A DNA stretch of 12,277 nt. Origin: Perkinsus olseni (Eukaryota > Perkinsozoa > Perkinsida > Perkinsidae). Shown one piece after another: positions 1 to 7,014 of the stretch; the first letter of the stretch is position 1; every line of letters begins with the position of its first letter. The position numbers and the translations under genes are program-made. The stretch is from contig JABANP010000915.1 of NCBI GenBank assembly GCA_013115135.1, positions 1-12,277 on the forward strand, read 5' to 3'. The notes beneath the pieces were generated by a model that saw only the letters and a program-made list of their open reading frames with translations, was not told where the DNA came from and made no database searches.

Positions 1-710
1 CTGAACCGCCTATATACCCTAGCCAAGTGCTTCGCATAAGAGTTGTGACAACGATAAGGGGTCGCCTGCCTATCCACGACTGTATCCCAACAGTCACTCT
101 CAGTATGTTGCTTCAACCATAAATATTGTACCACCTCGGGATGCCCTTCCGTCTTTCTCTCCATCTCCGTCAACCACATGGTACCCGACCGTCTATCCTC
201 GTTCCCTCGAAATCGAAATTCCGGCTTCAATTTTAGGGCAGTCCGTTGAGCACTATCGAACTCCTTTATAGTGATAGGATCTCTACATCTCGCCGAACCA
301 CAACCCTCACAATTCCTTCTCTTCCTATGCACCCTTCGCGTCGGACGATAATGCGACCCTCTCGTCAATTTATACCTCATATCGCTCTGTGAGCTCGAAT
401 TCCCCGCGGAAGAATCCACGCTACTGCTCCCATAACGTCTTCGTGCCCCATCACGTCTCTTATAACCCGAGGAGCTCGAACTAGAACTCGAGTCGCTCGG
501 CGATGGCGAGCCCTTCTTGCGAGACCGACGCGTAGCTCCACCTCTTCTCTTTCCTCGCCTATATTCACTAGACCCATCACTGGGTACCACGTACGCTCGA
601 TAATCCTCTCTAGAATCCTCCTTATACCTCTCTCGGCTACTCCCCCTACTCGATTTCTCGCCTCTTCGTCGCTCCCCCCTTCGTTCGCTCACTCGCTCGT
701 TCGCTCGTAT
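1..710 (-). CDS. Gag-like retrotransposon protein, 5' part, runs off the window
   Basis: The reverse strand is open without a stop from 959 down to position 1 and continues outside the window. The stretch from about 700 to 380 encodes an Arg/Ser-rich low-complexity region (runs of Ser, RRGKRRGG, SPSPSDSSSS). A Cys cluster C-x2-C-x4-C follows at 311-285. Then comes a mixed-charge segment with FRFRGNED, a WL pair at 171-179, and YLWLKQHTESDCWD. A basic N-terminus followed by an 'F-x-G...W-L...L...W' segment resembles retrotransposon Gag capsid regions; this is judged by eye, not by a search. The only in-frame ATG is at 380-378, but the RS-rich part upstream also looks coding, so the true start may lie behind an intron or have been lost. 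Low-complexity CGAACGAG-type sequence at about 680-710 may mark the 5' boundary. It could instead be a host RS-rich protein. Confidence 0.5.
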   Translation of the reverse strand, partial: MRANERVSERRGERRRGEKSSRGSSRERYKEDSREDYRAYVVPSDGSSEYRRGKRRGGATRRSRKKGSPSPSDSSSSSSSSGYKRRDGARRRYGSSSVDSSAGNSSSQSDMRYKLTRGSHYRPTRRVHRKRRNCEGCGSARCRDPITIKEFDSAQRTALKLKPEFRFRGNEDRRSGTMWLTEMERKTEGHPEVVQYLWLKQHTESDCWDTVVDRQATPYRCHNSYAKHLARVYRRF

Positions 711-802
711 TGTAACAAACAGCTTTTTTCTAAGGAGGGACAAACAGTTTGTAGAGCAGTGCTTTGTGAGGCCGTATGCGGATCCTGATGCTTGCAACAC
801 TA

Positions 803-817
803 GTAGTGATTCACTAC
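803..817. repeat. Palindrome, arms 7, centre 1 nt
   Basis: GTAGTGA-T-TCACTAC, perfect. It is the first member of the odd-centred set. Confidence 0.8.
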
Positions 818-954
818 CCCTGAGTAAAATCACCCACTGATCCCGATGCGTGAGTAAAAGCCGGGCGGTGATGCTGAGTACGCAAGTCGGATTATATTGC
901 TCTGAGTAATATGCAAGATTCAAGATGCTGATCCCTGAGCTCTGAGGGAGAGTA

Positions 955-976
955 TTGATTCACGATGGTGAATCAA
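955..976. repeat. Inverted repeat, arms 9, loop 4 nt
   Basis: TTGATTCAC and GTGAATCAA around GATG, perfect arms. It lies 38 bp before the next palindrome. Confidence 0.75.
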
Positions 977-1014
977 ACCCCCGTGTCATGAACGATCTTA
1001 ATCCGCGAATCACA

Positions 1015-1029
1015 GTGTGATTATCACAC
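1015..1029. repeat. Palindrome, arms 7, centre 1 nt
   Basis: GTGTGAT-T-ATCACAC, perfect. Confidence 0.8.
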
Positions 1030-1049
1030 CAAATTTACACGTAAAACGC

Positions 1050-1092
1050 CCAGATCCAGTACCGGGGGGTTCTCGGAAACGACTGGATCTGG
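1050..1092. repeat. Stem-loop, arms 11, loop 21 nt
   Basis: CCAGATCCAGT at 1050-1060 pairs perfectly with ACTGGATCTGG at 1082-1092. The loop contains a run of six G. Confidence 0.75.
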
Positions 1093-1104
1093 ATGCTCGA
1101 GAAC

Positions 1105-1139
1105 TGCGATTCTGGCCTCATGATGAGGCCCTCATCGCA
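1105..1139. repeat. Nested hairpin with odd-centred core
   Basis: The core GGCCTCAT-G-ATGAGGCC (1114-1130) is perfect with a one-base centre. An outer stem TGCGAT/ATCGCA (1105-1110 with 1134-1139) extends it across a 3x3-nt internal loop. Confidence 0.8.
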
Positions 1140-1404
1140 ATCAGCGACCTACTCCGATGCACGCAGGGATCGCCGGTTTCTATCCTAGGCGACCGCCTTT
1201 TTAAAGCATCTTACACACTCGCATCAACGTGAGTCATGTTGCGTGCCAACCCGAGTAATTCGGCTCTGGTTCAAATACTGGTGCAAGCTTTTTTTCCAAC
1301 TTTTCCGACTTGACCTAACCTTTCAAATTCTATGGAAAATCACGAAAGTTCAAGATTGCGAGACTTTACTCAGGGTTTTGAATCAGCATCCCCCATGAGG
1401 GTCG

Positions 1405-1423
1405 CGGCGAGAAGTTCTCGCCG
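1405..1423. repeat. Palindrome, arms 9, centre 1 nt
   Basis: CGGCGAGAA-G-TTCTCGCCG, perfect. Confidence 0.8.
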
Positions 1424-1480
1424 AGAAAAATGGATTTTTTGGGCTGCACGCCCTGCGGGCGCGCGCTATCCACAAACGGA

Positions 1481-1506
1481 AGGAAAAATAGATTTCTATT
1501 TTTCCT
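1481..1506. repeat. Inverted repeat, arms 12, loop 2 nt
   Basis: AGGAAAAATAGA and TCTATTTTTCCT around TT, perfect. A third partial copy, GGAAAAATAG, follows in direct orientation at 1518-1527. Confidence 0.75.
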
Positions 1507-1564
1507 CCCCTCCGCAGGAAAAATAGGGAGGAATGAAAGAAAGAATGGAAATTTCAGCCACCCT

Positions 1565-1605
1565 GAAAACTCTAACGCGATAACCGTTATCGCGTTAGAG
1601 TTTTC
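1565..1605. repeat. Longest perfect palindrome, arms 20, centre 1 nt
   Basis: Positions 1565-1584 are exactly complementary to 1586-1605 around a single C at 1585. The inner part reads CGCGATAAC-C-GTTATCGCG. A 20-bp perfect hairpin is far beyond chance. It is the longest of the odd-centred set and shares no obvious sequence with the others. Confidence 0.9.
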
Positions 1606-1761
1606 CACGATATTGCGTTTCACGCGTGCGTTATGAAGCGAAGTGTTATCTCAACACAAAATATCTCTGATGTGATAGGTAGCCGAAGAGAGATCCAAAG
1701 TGTCGATATCGCTGTGTTCATGAATGGACGATTCATTCGTCTATACATATTACAAGTAGTA

Positions 1762-1776
1762 CCCGCGGACCGCGGG
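1762..1776. repeat. Palindrome, arms 7, centre 1 nt
   Basis: CCCGCGG-A-CCGCGGG, perfect, followed directly by another CCGCGG at 1777-1782. Confidence 0.8.
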
Positions 1777-2020
1777 CCGCGGTTTAGCACAGGGTGCCCG
1801 CATCTGCGTGCCACGTAGTACGTAGACTCTACGTCTCTTGGTCCAGGCAAAATATCTTTTCTCGACAGTTCGCGACGTCGACCGACGGATAATCAAGTGC
1901 GGCGAGTTCAATAAGAATCAGGTTGGAGCTCGCTCACGCGGTCAAAAAAGTCTGGCTTGGTTTGCGCGTTCGTAGATGACCCATACCGTAGGCAAACGCT
2001 GATACTATCAGTGTCAGTTG

Positions 2021-2067
2021 TATGATAAAGATGTCGCTATCAGTCTGATAGCGACGTCTTTATCATA
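2021..2067. repeat. Long hairpin, arms 22, loop 3 nt
   Basis: Positions 2021-2042 pair with 2046-2067 around GTC with one mismatch (A/G, a G-U pair if transcribed). Just upstream, CTGATA-C-TATCAG at 1999-2011 is a smaller odd-centred palindrome that shares the CTGATA/TATCAG core. Confidence 0.85.
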
Positions 2068-2268
2068 ATACATATTACACGATATTACATAAGATAGACA
2101 AGAATGACCCATCCAACATAATTCATCCGGGACCTGGCCCGGGATGTTGGGCATGCCACGCCGTACCTGAACGCTGATGGTCATACGCTAGCCAGTACGC
2201 GTGCAGGCTACAGTTATGTGTTTCGCGTTTCACGTGCAATTTACGTAAAATTACGCGTAGTGTAGTGC

Positions 2269-2289
2269 GTCATGCGTGTTACGCATGAC
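2269..2289. repeat. Hairpin, arms 9, loop 3 nt
   Basis: GTCATGCGT and ACGCATGAC around GTT, perfect. Confidence 0.75.
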
Positions 2290-2377
2290 TCGACTCAACA
2301 CGACACGACATCGACTCAGCGTCTGGCCCGGGCGACCGGACGCCCCGCCGGTGACCAACATTAAATGATGTAGTACA

Positions 2378-2392
2378 GCATATCGGATATGC
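2378..2392. repeat. Palindrome, arms 7, centre 1 nt
   Basis: GCATATC-G-GATATGC, perfect. The next palindrome starts 6 bp later. Confidence 0.8.
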
Positions 2393-2397
2393 CATAT

Positions 2398-2412
2398 CCT
2401 GAATTATTCAGG
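2398..2412. repeat. Palindrome, arms 7, centre 1 nt
   Basis: CCTGAAT-T-ATTCAGG, perfect. Confidence 0.8.
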
Positions 2413-2489
2413 CTGAATAGCACAAATTTTGTACTATTGTGTCGACTATTCACCCTGCTTCATTCGTTGCGGACTTACTACCTTTATGT

Positions 2490-2534
2490 ACCAGATACTA
2501 CCTGCCAGATAGTATCTGGTTACCAGATTCTGGT
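2490..2534. repeat. Chained palindromes around CCAGATA
   Basis: ACCAGATACTA (2490-2500) pairs with TAGTATCTGGT (2510-2520). Inside this, CCAGATA-G-TATCTGG (2505-2519) is an odd-centred palindrome. ACCAGA-T-TCTGGT (2522-2534) follows at once. One short word is repeated four times in alternating orientation, so alternative hairpins can form. Confidence 0.8.
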
Positions 2535-2773
2535 ATCATCCTGCGCCCTGCACTGGAAAATTACCTTGATGCAAGATACTTCTCGTAATCCAAGCTTTTC
2601 CCCTTAAACCAAGCTAATCTCACAGATCCAAGATCACGAACAACCCGGCGCGCCTGTACACATTAAATCAAGCACGGCAAGCGAGCGAAGCGAGCTTGGA
2701 GAGAAAACATAGCCAGGTGTCATTGCATGTAGCGAAGGTCCTTCACTGGTTCAATACGCGGTGGGATTACGAC

Positions 2774-2788
2774 GGATATAGTATATCC
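2774..2788. repeat. Palindrome, arms 7, centre 1 nt
   Basis: GGATATA-G-TATATCC, perfect, 4 bp before a longer palindrome with a related GTATATC core. Confidence 0.8.
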
Positions 2789-2792
2789 TCTG

Positions 2793-2821
2793 TACTTCTG
2801 TATATCCGATATACAGAAGTA
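2793..2821. repeat. Palindrome, arms 14, centre 1 nt
   Basis: Positions 2793-2806 pair perfectly with 2808-2821 around a single C at 2807. The inner part is GTATATC-C-GATATAC. Confidence 0.85.
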
Positions 2822-2917
2822 GCTCTGATATTCTGACCCACTTTATGGGACTCAAGCTGGTCTATCGATCATCAGTCCGTACGTTAGGGCGATAGCTGCT
2901 GGTATGAATCATGCTGT

Positions 2918-2950
2918 GTTCACCGCCATCGATGTTCTTATCTGGTGAAC
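2918..2950. repeat. Stem-loop, arms 7, loop 19 nt
   Basis: GTTCACC at 2918-2924 pairs with GGTGAAC at 2944-2950. The right arm is also part of a smaller hairpin TCTGG-TGAA-CCAGA. Confidence 0.5.
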
Positions 2951-3052
2951 CAGAAGTGCTATCATAGTGATGTCTGCTGCTCGGCAGAGGTTCACAAGTT
3001 CTGAACGATATGTCAATATGAAAATTGCTTTGCCGTTATTACGGTAAGGGCC

Positions 3053-3073
3053 ATACCGTACGTCGTACGGTAT
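3053..3073. repeat. Palindrome, arms 10, centre 1 nt
   Basis: ATACCGTACG and CGTACGGTAT around a single T at 3063, perfect. Confidence 0.85.
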
Positions 3074-3099
3074 AGATTATTCGGTTGAGTCCGCCCCGA

Positions 3100-3114
3100 C
3101 CATGGGCCCCATGG
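3100..3114. repeat. Palindrome, arms 7, centre 1 nt
   Basis: CCATGGG-C-CCCATGG, perfect. Confidence 0.8.
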
Positions 3115-3196
3115 CATGGGGTCTGGAGTCACACTGTTGTGAACCTTCCAAGGTACACATTTGTAATGTCTAAATAGCTGATTCCGTCTTGCTCCG

Positions 3197-3316
3197 ATGA
3201 GAAGCGACACCGAATCTAAGTGGCGGACGATAAGAAGACGGCAGACGAAAGATTGGATTCCAGATGGCGAAATCCGGGCCTTCTTTTCCCGATCAGTCAG
3301 TCTCTTAACACTCTAG
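3197..3316 (+). CDS. Short coding-looking fragment, unknown
   Basis: An ATG at 3197 opens a 39-residue frame that begins MRSDTESKWRTIRRRQTKDW and ends SVSLLTL before TAG at 3314. Its composition (charged N-half, Trp, mixed C-half) looks protein-like, while the palindromes that fill upstream DNA are absent. It may be a first exon, with coding sequence resuming near 3398 after a ttttcag, but I could not find a donor in the matching phase. I recognise no family. It could be chance or a relic of a larger gene. Confidence 0.25.
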   Translation: MRSDTESKWRTIRRRQTKDWIPDGEIRAFFSRSVSLLTL

Positions 3317-3397
3317 TGCTCGAGTACAGCTCTAGACTCACCCCTTCGACCTGTTTAACGGCCGCAACGTAGGGCCAAGGTGATTTCGAGTTTTCAG

Positions 3398-3498
3398 GAG
3401 TTACGTTTTCGCTGTTTCTCAAAAACGACAGCCTTCGTACACATCGTACCCTCTTCGGCAAGCTTATCTCGTCGTCAGATGAGGTCTTCTGGCCGTGA
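3398..3498 (+). CDS. Candidate internal exon, unknown protein
   Basis: After gagttttcag (3388-3397), which looks like a 3' splice site, the frame starting at GTT 3400 reads VTFSLFLKNDSLRTHRTLFG and on to ISSSDEVFWP before TGA 3496. Third codon positions are mostly C or G, as expected for coding sequence. Two other frames are also open here, so the choice rests on composition alone. A donor could lie at GTGATC (3495). No family is recognised. Confidence 0.25.
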
Positions 3499-3617
3499 TC
3501 TACTGACTGCTGGGACAATGGAATTGATACGCCACTCGTTCCATCTTGCCGCGGCGGTTTGGGCTACCACTAGTTACTAGTTACTACAAACTGGAAGCTT
3601 AACTATCATATACAAGT

Positions 3618-3977
3618 ATGTCTTCCATTTACTCATACTTGATGCTAATTCTTAGTGTTAGTAAGGAATGTGACAGGCATTCATGTGCTTCTAGCCTAGG
3701 CTGGCACACGGGGCGCGTGTGCTCACTAGCATCACTAGGCATATCTTATCTATCGCCCGCCCAGCAAGACAAAACGTCTGAAACGGTGTTGCCACATGAT
3801 GATGCACGAGTAGAAGATAAAAAGCTCCTTTTTGACCATCACTCCAAGCTGCATTGCGTTATGGCATCTCAAGATACGCGCGCTATTATCTTGCGCACTT
3901 TGCTGAGGGTACTCGAGAACCTTCCAGAGTGCAAAGTAGATGCGTGTGTTCTGCGTTGCGTTGCGTTGCGTTGCTGA
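3618..3977 (+). CDS. Hypothetical ORF ending in a microsatellite
   Basis: An open frame of 119 codons starts at ATG 3618. The first half is hydrophobic and Cys/Ser-rich (MLILSVSKEC) and contains a GCACACG hairpin. The second half, from SPAQQDKTSETVLPHDDARV through TRAIILRTLLRVLENLPECK, looks clearly protein-like. The last ten codons are generated by a pentanucleotide repeat, so the natural end is doubtful. A GTAGAT donor at 3935 directly after PECK would remove that tail, and a GTAAGG donor at 3660 could remove part of the first half. A second frame opens at ATG 3991 (MREFIDEDVRDDLFTGEDGK). I recognise no family. It is probably one or two exons of a host gene. Confidence 0.35.
   Translation: MSSIYSYLMLILSVSKECDRHSCASSLGWHTGRVCSLASLGISYLSPAQQDKTSETVLPHDDARVEDKKLLFDHHSKLHCVMASQDTRAIILRTLLRVLENLPECKVDACVLRCVALRC
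3704..3722. repeat. Hairpin, arms 7, loop 5 nt
   Basis: GCACACG and CGTGTGC around GGGCG, perfect. It falls in the first half of the hypothetical ORF at 3618. Confidence 0.6.
3952..3974 (+). repeat. (TGCGT)4 microsatellite
   Basis: Four tandem TGCGT units followed by TGC. A gain or loss of one 5-bp unit would change which frame continues downstream of the ORF at 3618. Confidence 0.85.
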
Positions 3978-4200
3978 AGGATTGACCGAGGATGAGAGAA
4001 TTCATTGACGAGGACGTTAGGGATGATCTCTTCACTGGAGAGGATGGAAAGAGTACTAAGTATCCGATTAGGTAGTGGCAGATGGGTAGGGGTGGAGCGG
4101 ATTATCGTGGATATCGTAATGCAGCATGACAAATTTCGCTTTGACACTTAATAATGCGTTAGTATGCGTCATTGTCTTGAGTTCACTGTGTGCACACCCT

Positions 4201-4325
4201 GAGTGCCCCCTTGGAATGCACCTCGCTTATATGTAGAGTGCCCCCTTGGAATGCACCTTGCTTATATGTAGAGTGTCCCCTTGGAATGCACCTTGCTTAT
4301 ATGTAGAGTACCCCCTTGGAATGCA
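4201..4325 (+). repeat. 35-bp tandem repeat, 3.6 copies
   Basis: The unit starts GAGTGCCCCCTTGGAATGCA and ends CTTATATGTA. Copies lie at 4201-4235, 4236-4270 and 4271-4305, with a partial one at 4306-4325. They differ at only a few positions, which indicates recent amplification. The period is not a multiple of three and nothing suggests that it is translated. Confidence 0.9.
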
Positions 4326-4617
4326 TGTTGTGTAGATTCCACAGCCCGTGGACCACAGGACCCCCCCTCCCCCGATTCCAGCCCGTGTATGCCTGTGCGT
4401 TTTTTCGAGGGATGGCTCCCACACCGTGTCATGCACCCTATGCGGATTACAGACTGTTTGGTTCACTGTATTGACTTGCGTATTGTGTTGGAGATATGCT
4501 TGGAATGCTTACTTGAGTACCACAGTTATTTCCCTCCCCCCATATGACCCGAGGCAAACGACGTCGCATGTGAGAATCAAGCTGTTGCGGCTATGTTGAT
4601 AAGGTCGCTTGTTTTAG

Positions 4618-4711
4618 ATAGAAGAGAGTGAACAACAAAAACAGCGAATACATGAGCTCCACCTGACCGTAGCCAAGCTTAAAGAACAAATTAAATCGTG
4701 TGCTGCGGGTT
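4618..4711 (+). CDS. Candidate exon encoding a coiled-coil segment
   Basis: A good 3' splice signal (gcttgttttag, 4607-4617) is followed by 31 codons rich in Glu, Gln and Lys: IEESEQQKQRIHELHLTVAK, then LKEQIKSCAAG. Leu/Ile/Val spacing fits a short coiled coil. A GTAAGA donor starts at 4712, leaving phase 1. The next candidate exon (5003) does not match that phase, so an exon between them may be missing from this reading or the two belong to different genes. No family is recognised. The flanking sequence has no comparable open frame. Confidence 0.4.
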
Positions 4712-4814
4712 GTAAGATATTTTGGGAATGGTCCCAGTACTTGGGTTAGGTGTCCGACTGGGGTGCACGAGTGGTTAGTAGTCGAGTCATGGTTGGGTGA
4801 GTCGGAGAGATCAC

Positions 4815-4829
4815 GAAACAACTTGTTTC
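4815..4829. repeat. Palindrome, arms 7, centre 1 nt
   Basis: GAAACAA-C-TTGTTTC, perfect. It lies between two candidate exons, probably in an intron. Confidence 0.8.
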
Positions 4830-5002
4830 AGCCAAGTCGGTCAACGAATAACTCAAAGTCCAGAGGCAGACAAGTAGGGCGCTCAAGACACAGAGTTAGT
4901 ATTCTGTAGTCTGGTTGGTCTGATTGTTAGTGTGGTGTGTTGTCATTCTGGTGATGCAGGTCCAATTCTAAGCGTTGGTAATTTTAATGTTTTTCGGTCT
5001 AG

Positions 5003-5354
5003 TGGGCTCGTAAAGCACAAAAGGCTCGCAAGGTATTCAAGAGAGCAAGATACACATTGCGGTACTCTGGACCATTGCCGGGTCTGGTAACCGTAAGTCG
5101 CCGTCCGAAATTGTTAGTAGATTTAGTAACTCGCACATTCATAAATGAGCTGCGGCTGCAACGCACACGAGAGTTTTCAGACTTTGAGATGGAAGGTACA
5201 CCATGAAATGATGTAAGCAATGCAGCACATTTCCCAGTGAGTAAACCCCAACTTCTCATTTAACACGTGCCCTCCGCTTACAGGTGCCACTGTAGGTTTA
5301 CGGACGACTCTCGGTCGTTACCGTTTTGCGAGGATTGTGACTCACAATTTGTGA
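5003..5354 (+). CDS. Two-exon gene model, basic protein of unknown function (partial)
   Basis: Exon A (5003-5195) follows ttttcggtctag and encodes 64 residues with a basic start (WARKAQKARKVFKRARYTLR), then PLPGLVTVSRRPKLLVDLVT and an acidic end (REFSDFEMEG). It ends in phase 1 at a GTACAC donor. Exon B (5284-5354) follows ccgcttacag and continues in phase as ATVGLRTTLGRYRFARIVTH to a TGA at 5352. The 88-bp intron fits the other predicted introns in the window. The alternative is that exon B is read in the frame giving YRCHCRFTDDSRSLPFCEDC and belongs with the downstream coding stretch. Exon A is the firmer half. No family is recognised and the 5' end is missing. Confidence 0.4.
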
Positions 5355-5355
5355 G
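5334..5355. repeat. Two overlapping palindromes, both 7-1-7
   Basis: ATTGTGA-C-TCACAAT (5334-5348) and CTCACAA-T-TTGTGAG (5341-5355) share eight bases. The word TTGTGA occurs in alternating orientation three times. The pair sits exactly where two coding-looking frames meet. Confidence 0.85.
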
Positions 5356-5604
5356 CATACGTTTTGGGAGTACAAGCATTGTGCTGCCCCAGCAGATATA
5401 GTCGGTTTTTACGCCTGCGAGGTCAACGCCAAACTGGACGAGTCAAAGCTGGTGGGGAGTGTTTCCGGCACCGGTACACTACTGAATGTTTCCTTCTTTT
5501 GTCAGATTGCCAGCCTCTTCGACGTCTACAAAGGCCTTCCGAGTAAAGAGCCTTTAGCATTCGTACACAGCAACCTTAAGGCCCGCCTGGAGTACCACCA
5601 GTAG
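5341..5604 (+). CDS. C-terminal coding stretch of a Cys-containing unknown protein
   Basis: The frame is open from just after TGA 5338 to TAG 5602. From 5353 it reads EHTFWEYKHCAAPADIVGFY, then ACEVNAKLDESKLVGSVSGT and on to KARLEYHQ. Codons favour C or G in third position and composition is well balanced, making this one of the best coding signals in the window. It has no ATG, so it must be a last exon or the rear part of a broken gene. Immediately upstream another frame reads YRCHCRFTDDSRSLPFCEDC; the two halves would make one Cys-rich protein if a frame change falls in the palindrome pair at 5334-5355. No family is recognised. It ends 35 bp before a convergent minus-strand stop. Confidence 0.5.
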   Translation, partial: LTICEHTFWEYKHCAAPADIVGFYACEVNAKLDESKLVGSVSGTGTLLNVSFFCQIASLFDVYKGLPSKEPLAFVHSNLKARLEYHQ

Positions 5605-5638
5605 GGTCGCTGTACAAATATGTGCCCATTCTTCCAAT

Positions 5639-5761
5639 TCAGATATACACATCAGTATTTTTCACGGCTGCCGCAGCTGTACTCCCGGTCTCCGTCTGAT
5701 TCATGTTGGTCTCTCGCTGAAGAACTTTTTGGAGGACCTCTGCGTCAGCGCGGAAAGTCAT
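5639..5761 (-). CDS. Small unknown protein or last exon
   Basis: On the reverse strand an ATG at 5761 opens 40 codons, MTFRADAEVLQKVLQRETNM followed by NQTETGSTAAAAVKNTDVYI, ending at TGA 5641-5639. The hydrophilic composition and codon choice look coding. The frame stays open upstream to 5944, but that part (KLILKHLVLLLETRLPI) is less convincing and may be intron. It converges with the plus-strand frame ending at 5604. No family is recognised. Confidence 0.35.
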   Translation of the reverse strand: MTFRADAEVLQKVLQRETNMNQTETGSTAAAAVKNTDVYI

Positions 5762-6161
5762 CGCAGCGATAGGTAGTCGTGTTTCTAATAATAATACCAG
5801 ATGTTTGAGGATCAGCTTCCGTTTGAATACGTGAGCGTTGTGTTCGATGCTGATTATTCGCGATTGTGTACTGTCACGCGGGTGCCGTAGGCGTAGTGGA
5901 CGTGGCGTAGCAATCATAGTATGCGTAGTTCTGTTTGCTCTCACGCTCAGGCCTTTGCGTGTTTTGTCTCACTATGGGTGGGGTCGCAGATTGCGAGTCG
6001 CAGTCGTAGAAGCCCGCGAAGATTGGCCAGCTGGAGAATGCTGTACCACTTCACGACGAAGTGACACATGCGGTGGATGGCCAAACGCAACCGAAAAATC
6101 TTTGAAGGTTGCACGTGACCCGCTCTAAGTGGGAAAAGTTCATAAGGGTCAGAGACGATGC

Positions 6162-6184
6162 AGTATGTGGCACATACTATGTGC
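6162..6184. repeat. Two overlapping odd-centred palindromes
   Basis: AGTATGTG-G-CACATACT (6162-6178, arms 8) overlaps GCACATA-C-TATGTGC (6170-6184, arms 7). The word TATGTG alternates in orientation three times. Confidence 0.85.
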
Positions 6185-6316
6185 TATCAGTAGTCTTATG
6201 TTGCATTCAAGTTTTCTCCTCCACGTATTTTGGTACTGCCTTCTACCCGATCAATCTACAATCTGTTAACGGATACACTATGCCATCATGTAGTCCCCTG
6301 TTAGGGTCAGACAAGG

Positions 6317-6365
6317 TGTAGATGCTCATGTAGAATCTACATGGACAATCTACATTGTAGATGCT
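6317..6365. repeat. Palindrome chain on the word TGTAGAT
   Basis: CATGTAGA-A-TCTACATG (6327-6343) and ATCTACA-T-TGTAGAT (6348-6362) lie between direct copies of TGTAGATGCT at 6317-6326 and 6356-6365. The same word recurs in both orientations within 49 bp. Confidence 0.85.
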
Positions 6366-6403
6366 GTTGATGGTTACAGTGTTTCCATGTGTTTCTGAGG
6401 GGA

Positions 6404-6948
6404 CTATTCTCGTTTCATTGATGCTGGGTCTACGTCGGCGGGACTCAGATGTGGACCATCGAGGAACGAATGGATATCGGCAGCGGACAGTGACGACAGG
6501 CAGGCGGTGACGGACTGCTGATCAACAACACAGGCTGACTCAGTCTGAGGGGATAATAATTGGTGCGAGGTAGTTGAGCATTCCCGTATAATATTTGCAC
6601 CGCTGGCAAGTCATTCGACACTCAATTTTGGCTACTGAGATGTGATTCGAGGATGCTCTGGCTCTCAGCCTCTGGAAATGATGTTTCTGTGACTATCAAA
6701 TCGACATTAATGTTATTTCTATTATTATCATGAATCATTTCACGTTCGAACCTGAAAAACGTTGTGATCTCTGCTCCAGACGTCAGAGACGTCGTGAACT
6801 TCTGCGTTCACGACGCTCACCAAGGAGCTCTCTCCGCATGCAGAGATAAGCTACCTGGAGTTCGGAATGGTAAGCGAGTATAATTGCATTCATCGCACAA
6901 TTAAGTCTTTCGTGTAGGTCGCTGTTATTACAGGGTGTTACGTATTTC
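6404..6948 (-). CDS. Two-exon gene model, unknown protein, C-terminal part
   Basis: On the reverse strand, one exon ends at a CAG|GTAGCT donor (exon end 6855). It encodes NNSDLHERLNCAMNAIILAY and then HSELQ. It may start at 6948 after tttcag or at 6921 after aataacag. A second exon starts after atcccctcag at 6544 and continues in phase 0 as TESACVVDQQSVTACLSSLS, then AADIHSFLDGPHLSPADVDP, ending at TAG 6406-6404. Third positions of the second exon are clearly coding-like. A further 5' exon may end at AAG|GTACTT (7043), which joins the 6948 acceptor in phase in one frame. No family is recognised. Confidence 0.45.
6790..6815. repeat. Hairpin, arms 10, loop 6 nt
   Basis: CGTCGTGAAC and GTTCACGACG around TTCTGC, perfect. 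It lies inside the predicted intron between the two minus-strand exons. Confidence 0.75.
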
Positions 6949-7014
6949 CTGAAACGCGTCAAAATTTCCATTTCCGAAATTTCCACTGGAAATTTTCGGA
7001 AATTTCAGGAAATA
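6943..7014. repeat. Large AT-rich foldback covering a predicted intron
   Basis: The outer arms TATTTCCTGAAA (6943-6954) and TTTCAGGAAATA (7003-7014) are perfect 12-mers. Inside, 6971-6985 pairs with 6987-7002 around a single C at 6986 with one bulged T; AAATTTCCA-C-TGGAAATTT is perfect. On the minus strand the lower outer arm contains the tttcag acceptor used in the gene model above. Confidence 0.8.

Larger units (their letters stand above)
711..3196. other. Gene-poor, palindrome-rich stretch
   Basis: I see no convincing gene here. Open frames are short and are mostly created by the inverted repeats. The stretch holds about half of the window's perfect palindromes, listed separately. It also has several CTGAGTA/GTGAGTA repeats between 820 and 910 and two AT-rich foldbacks near 1481-1605. 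Confidence 0.6.
6110..6403. other. Stretch without a convincing gene
   Basis: A 70-codon plus-strand frame (6109-6321) exists, but it is hydrophobic and partly built from palindromes, so I do not call it. The interval holds two palindrome clusters, listed separately. Confidence 0.4.

Noticed and set aside
1225..1300. Possible tRNA (GGTTCAAAT motif and CCGA/TCGG hairpin)
   Set aside because: The T-arm does not pair, and no acceptor or anticodon stem can be built around it.
2389..2607. 72-codon ORF
   Set aside because: It consists largely of stacked palindromes, and its composition is not protein-like.
4227..4599. ORFs over the 35-bp repeats
   Set aside because: They arise from the repeats and a C-rich run, exist on both strands, and show no domain.
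4999..5259. 86-codon minus-strand ORF
   Set aside because: It is antisense to the better plus-strand exon at 5003-5195, which has splice signals and better composition.
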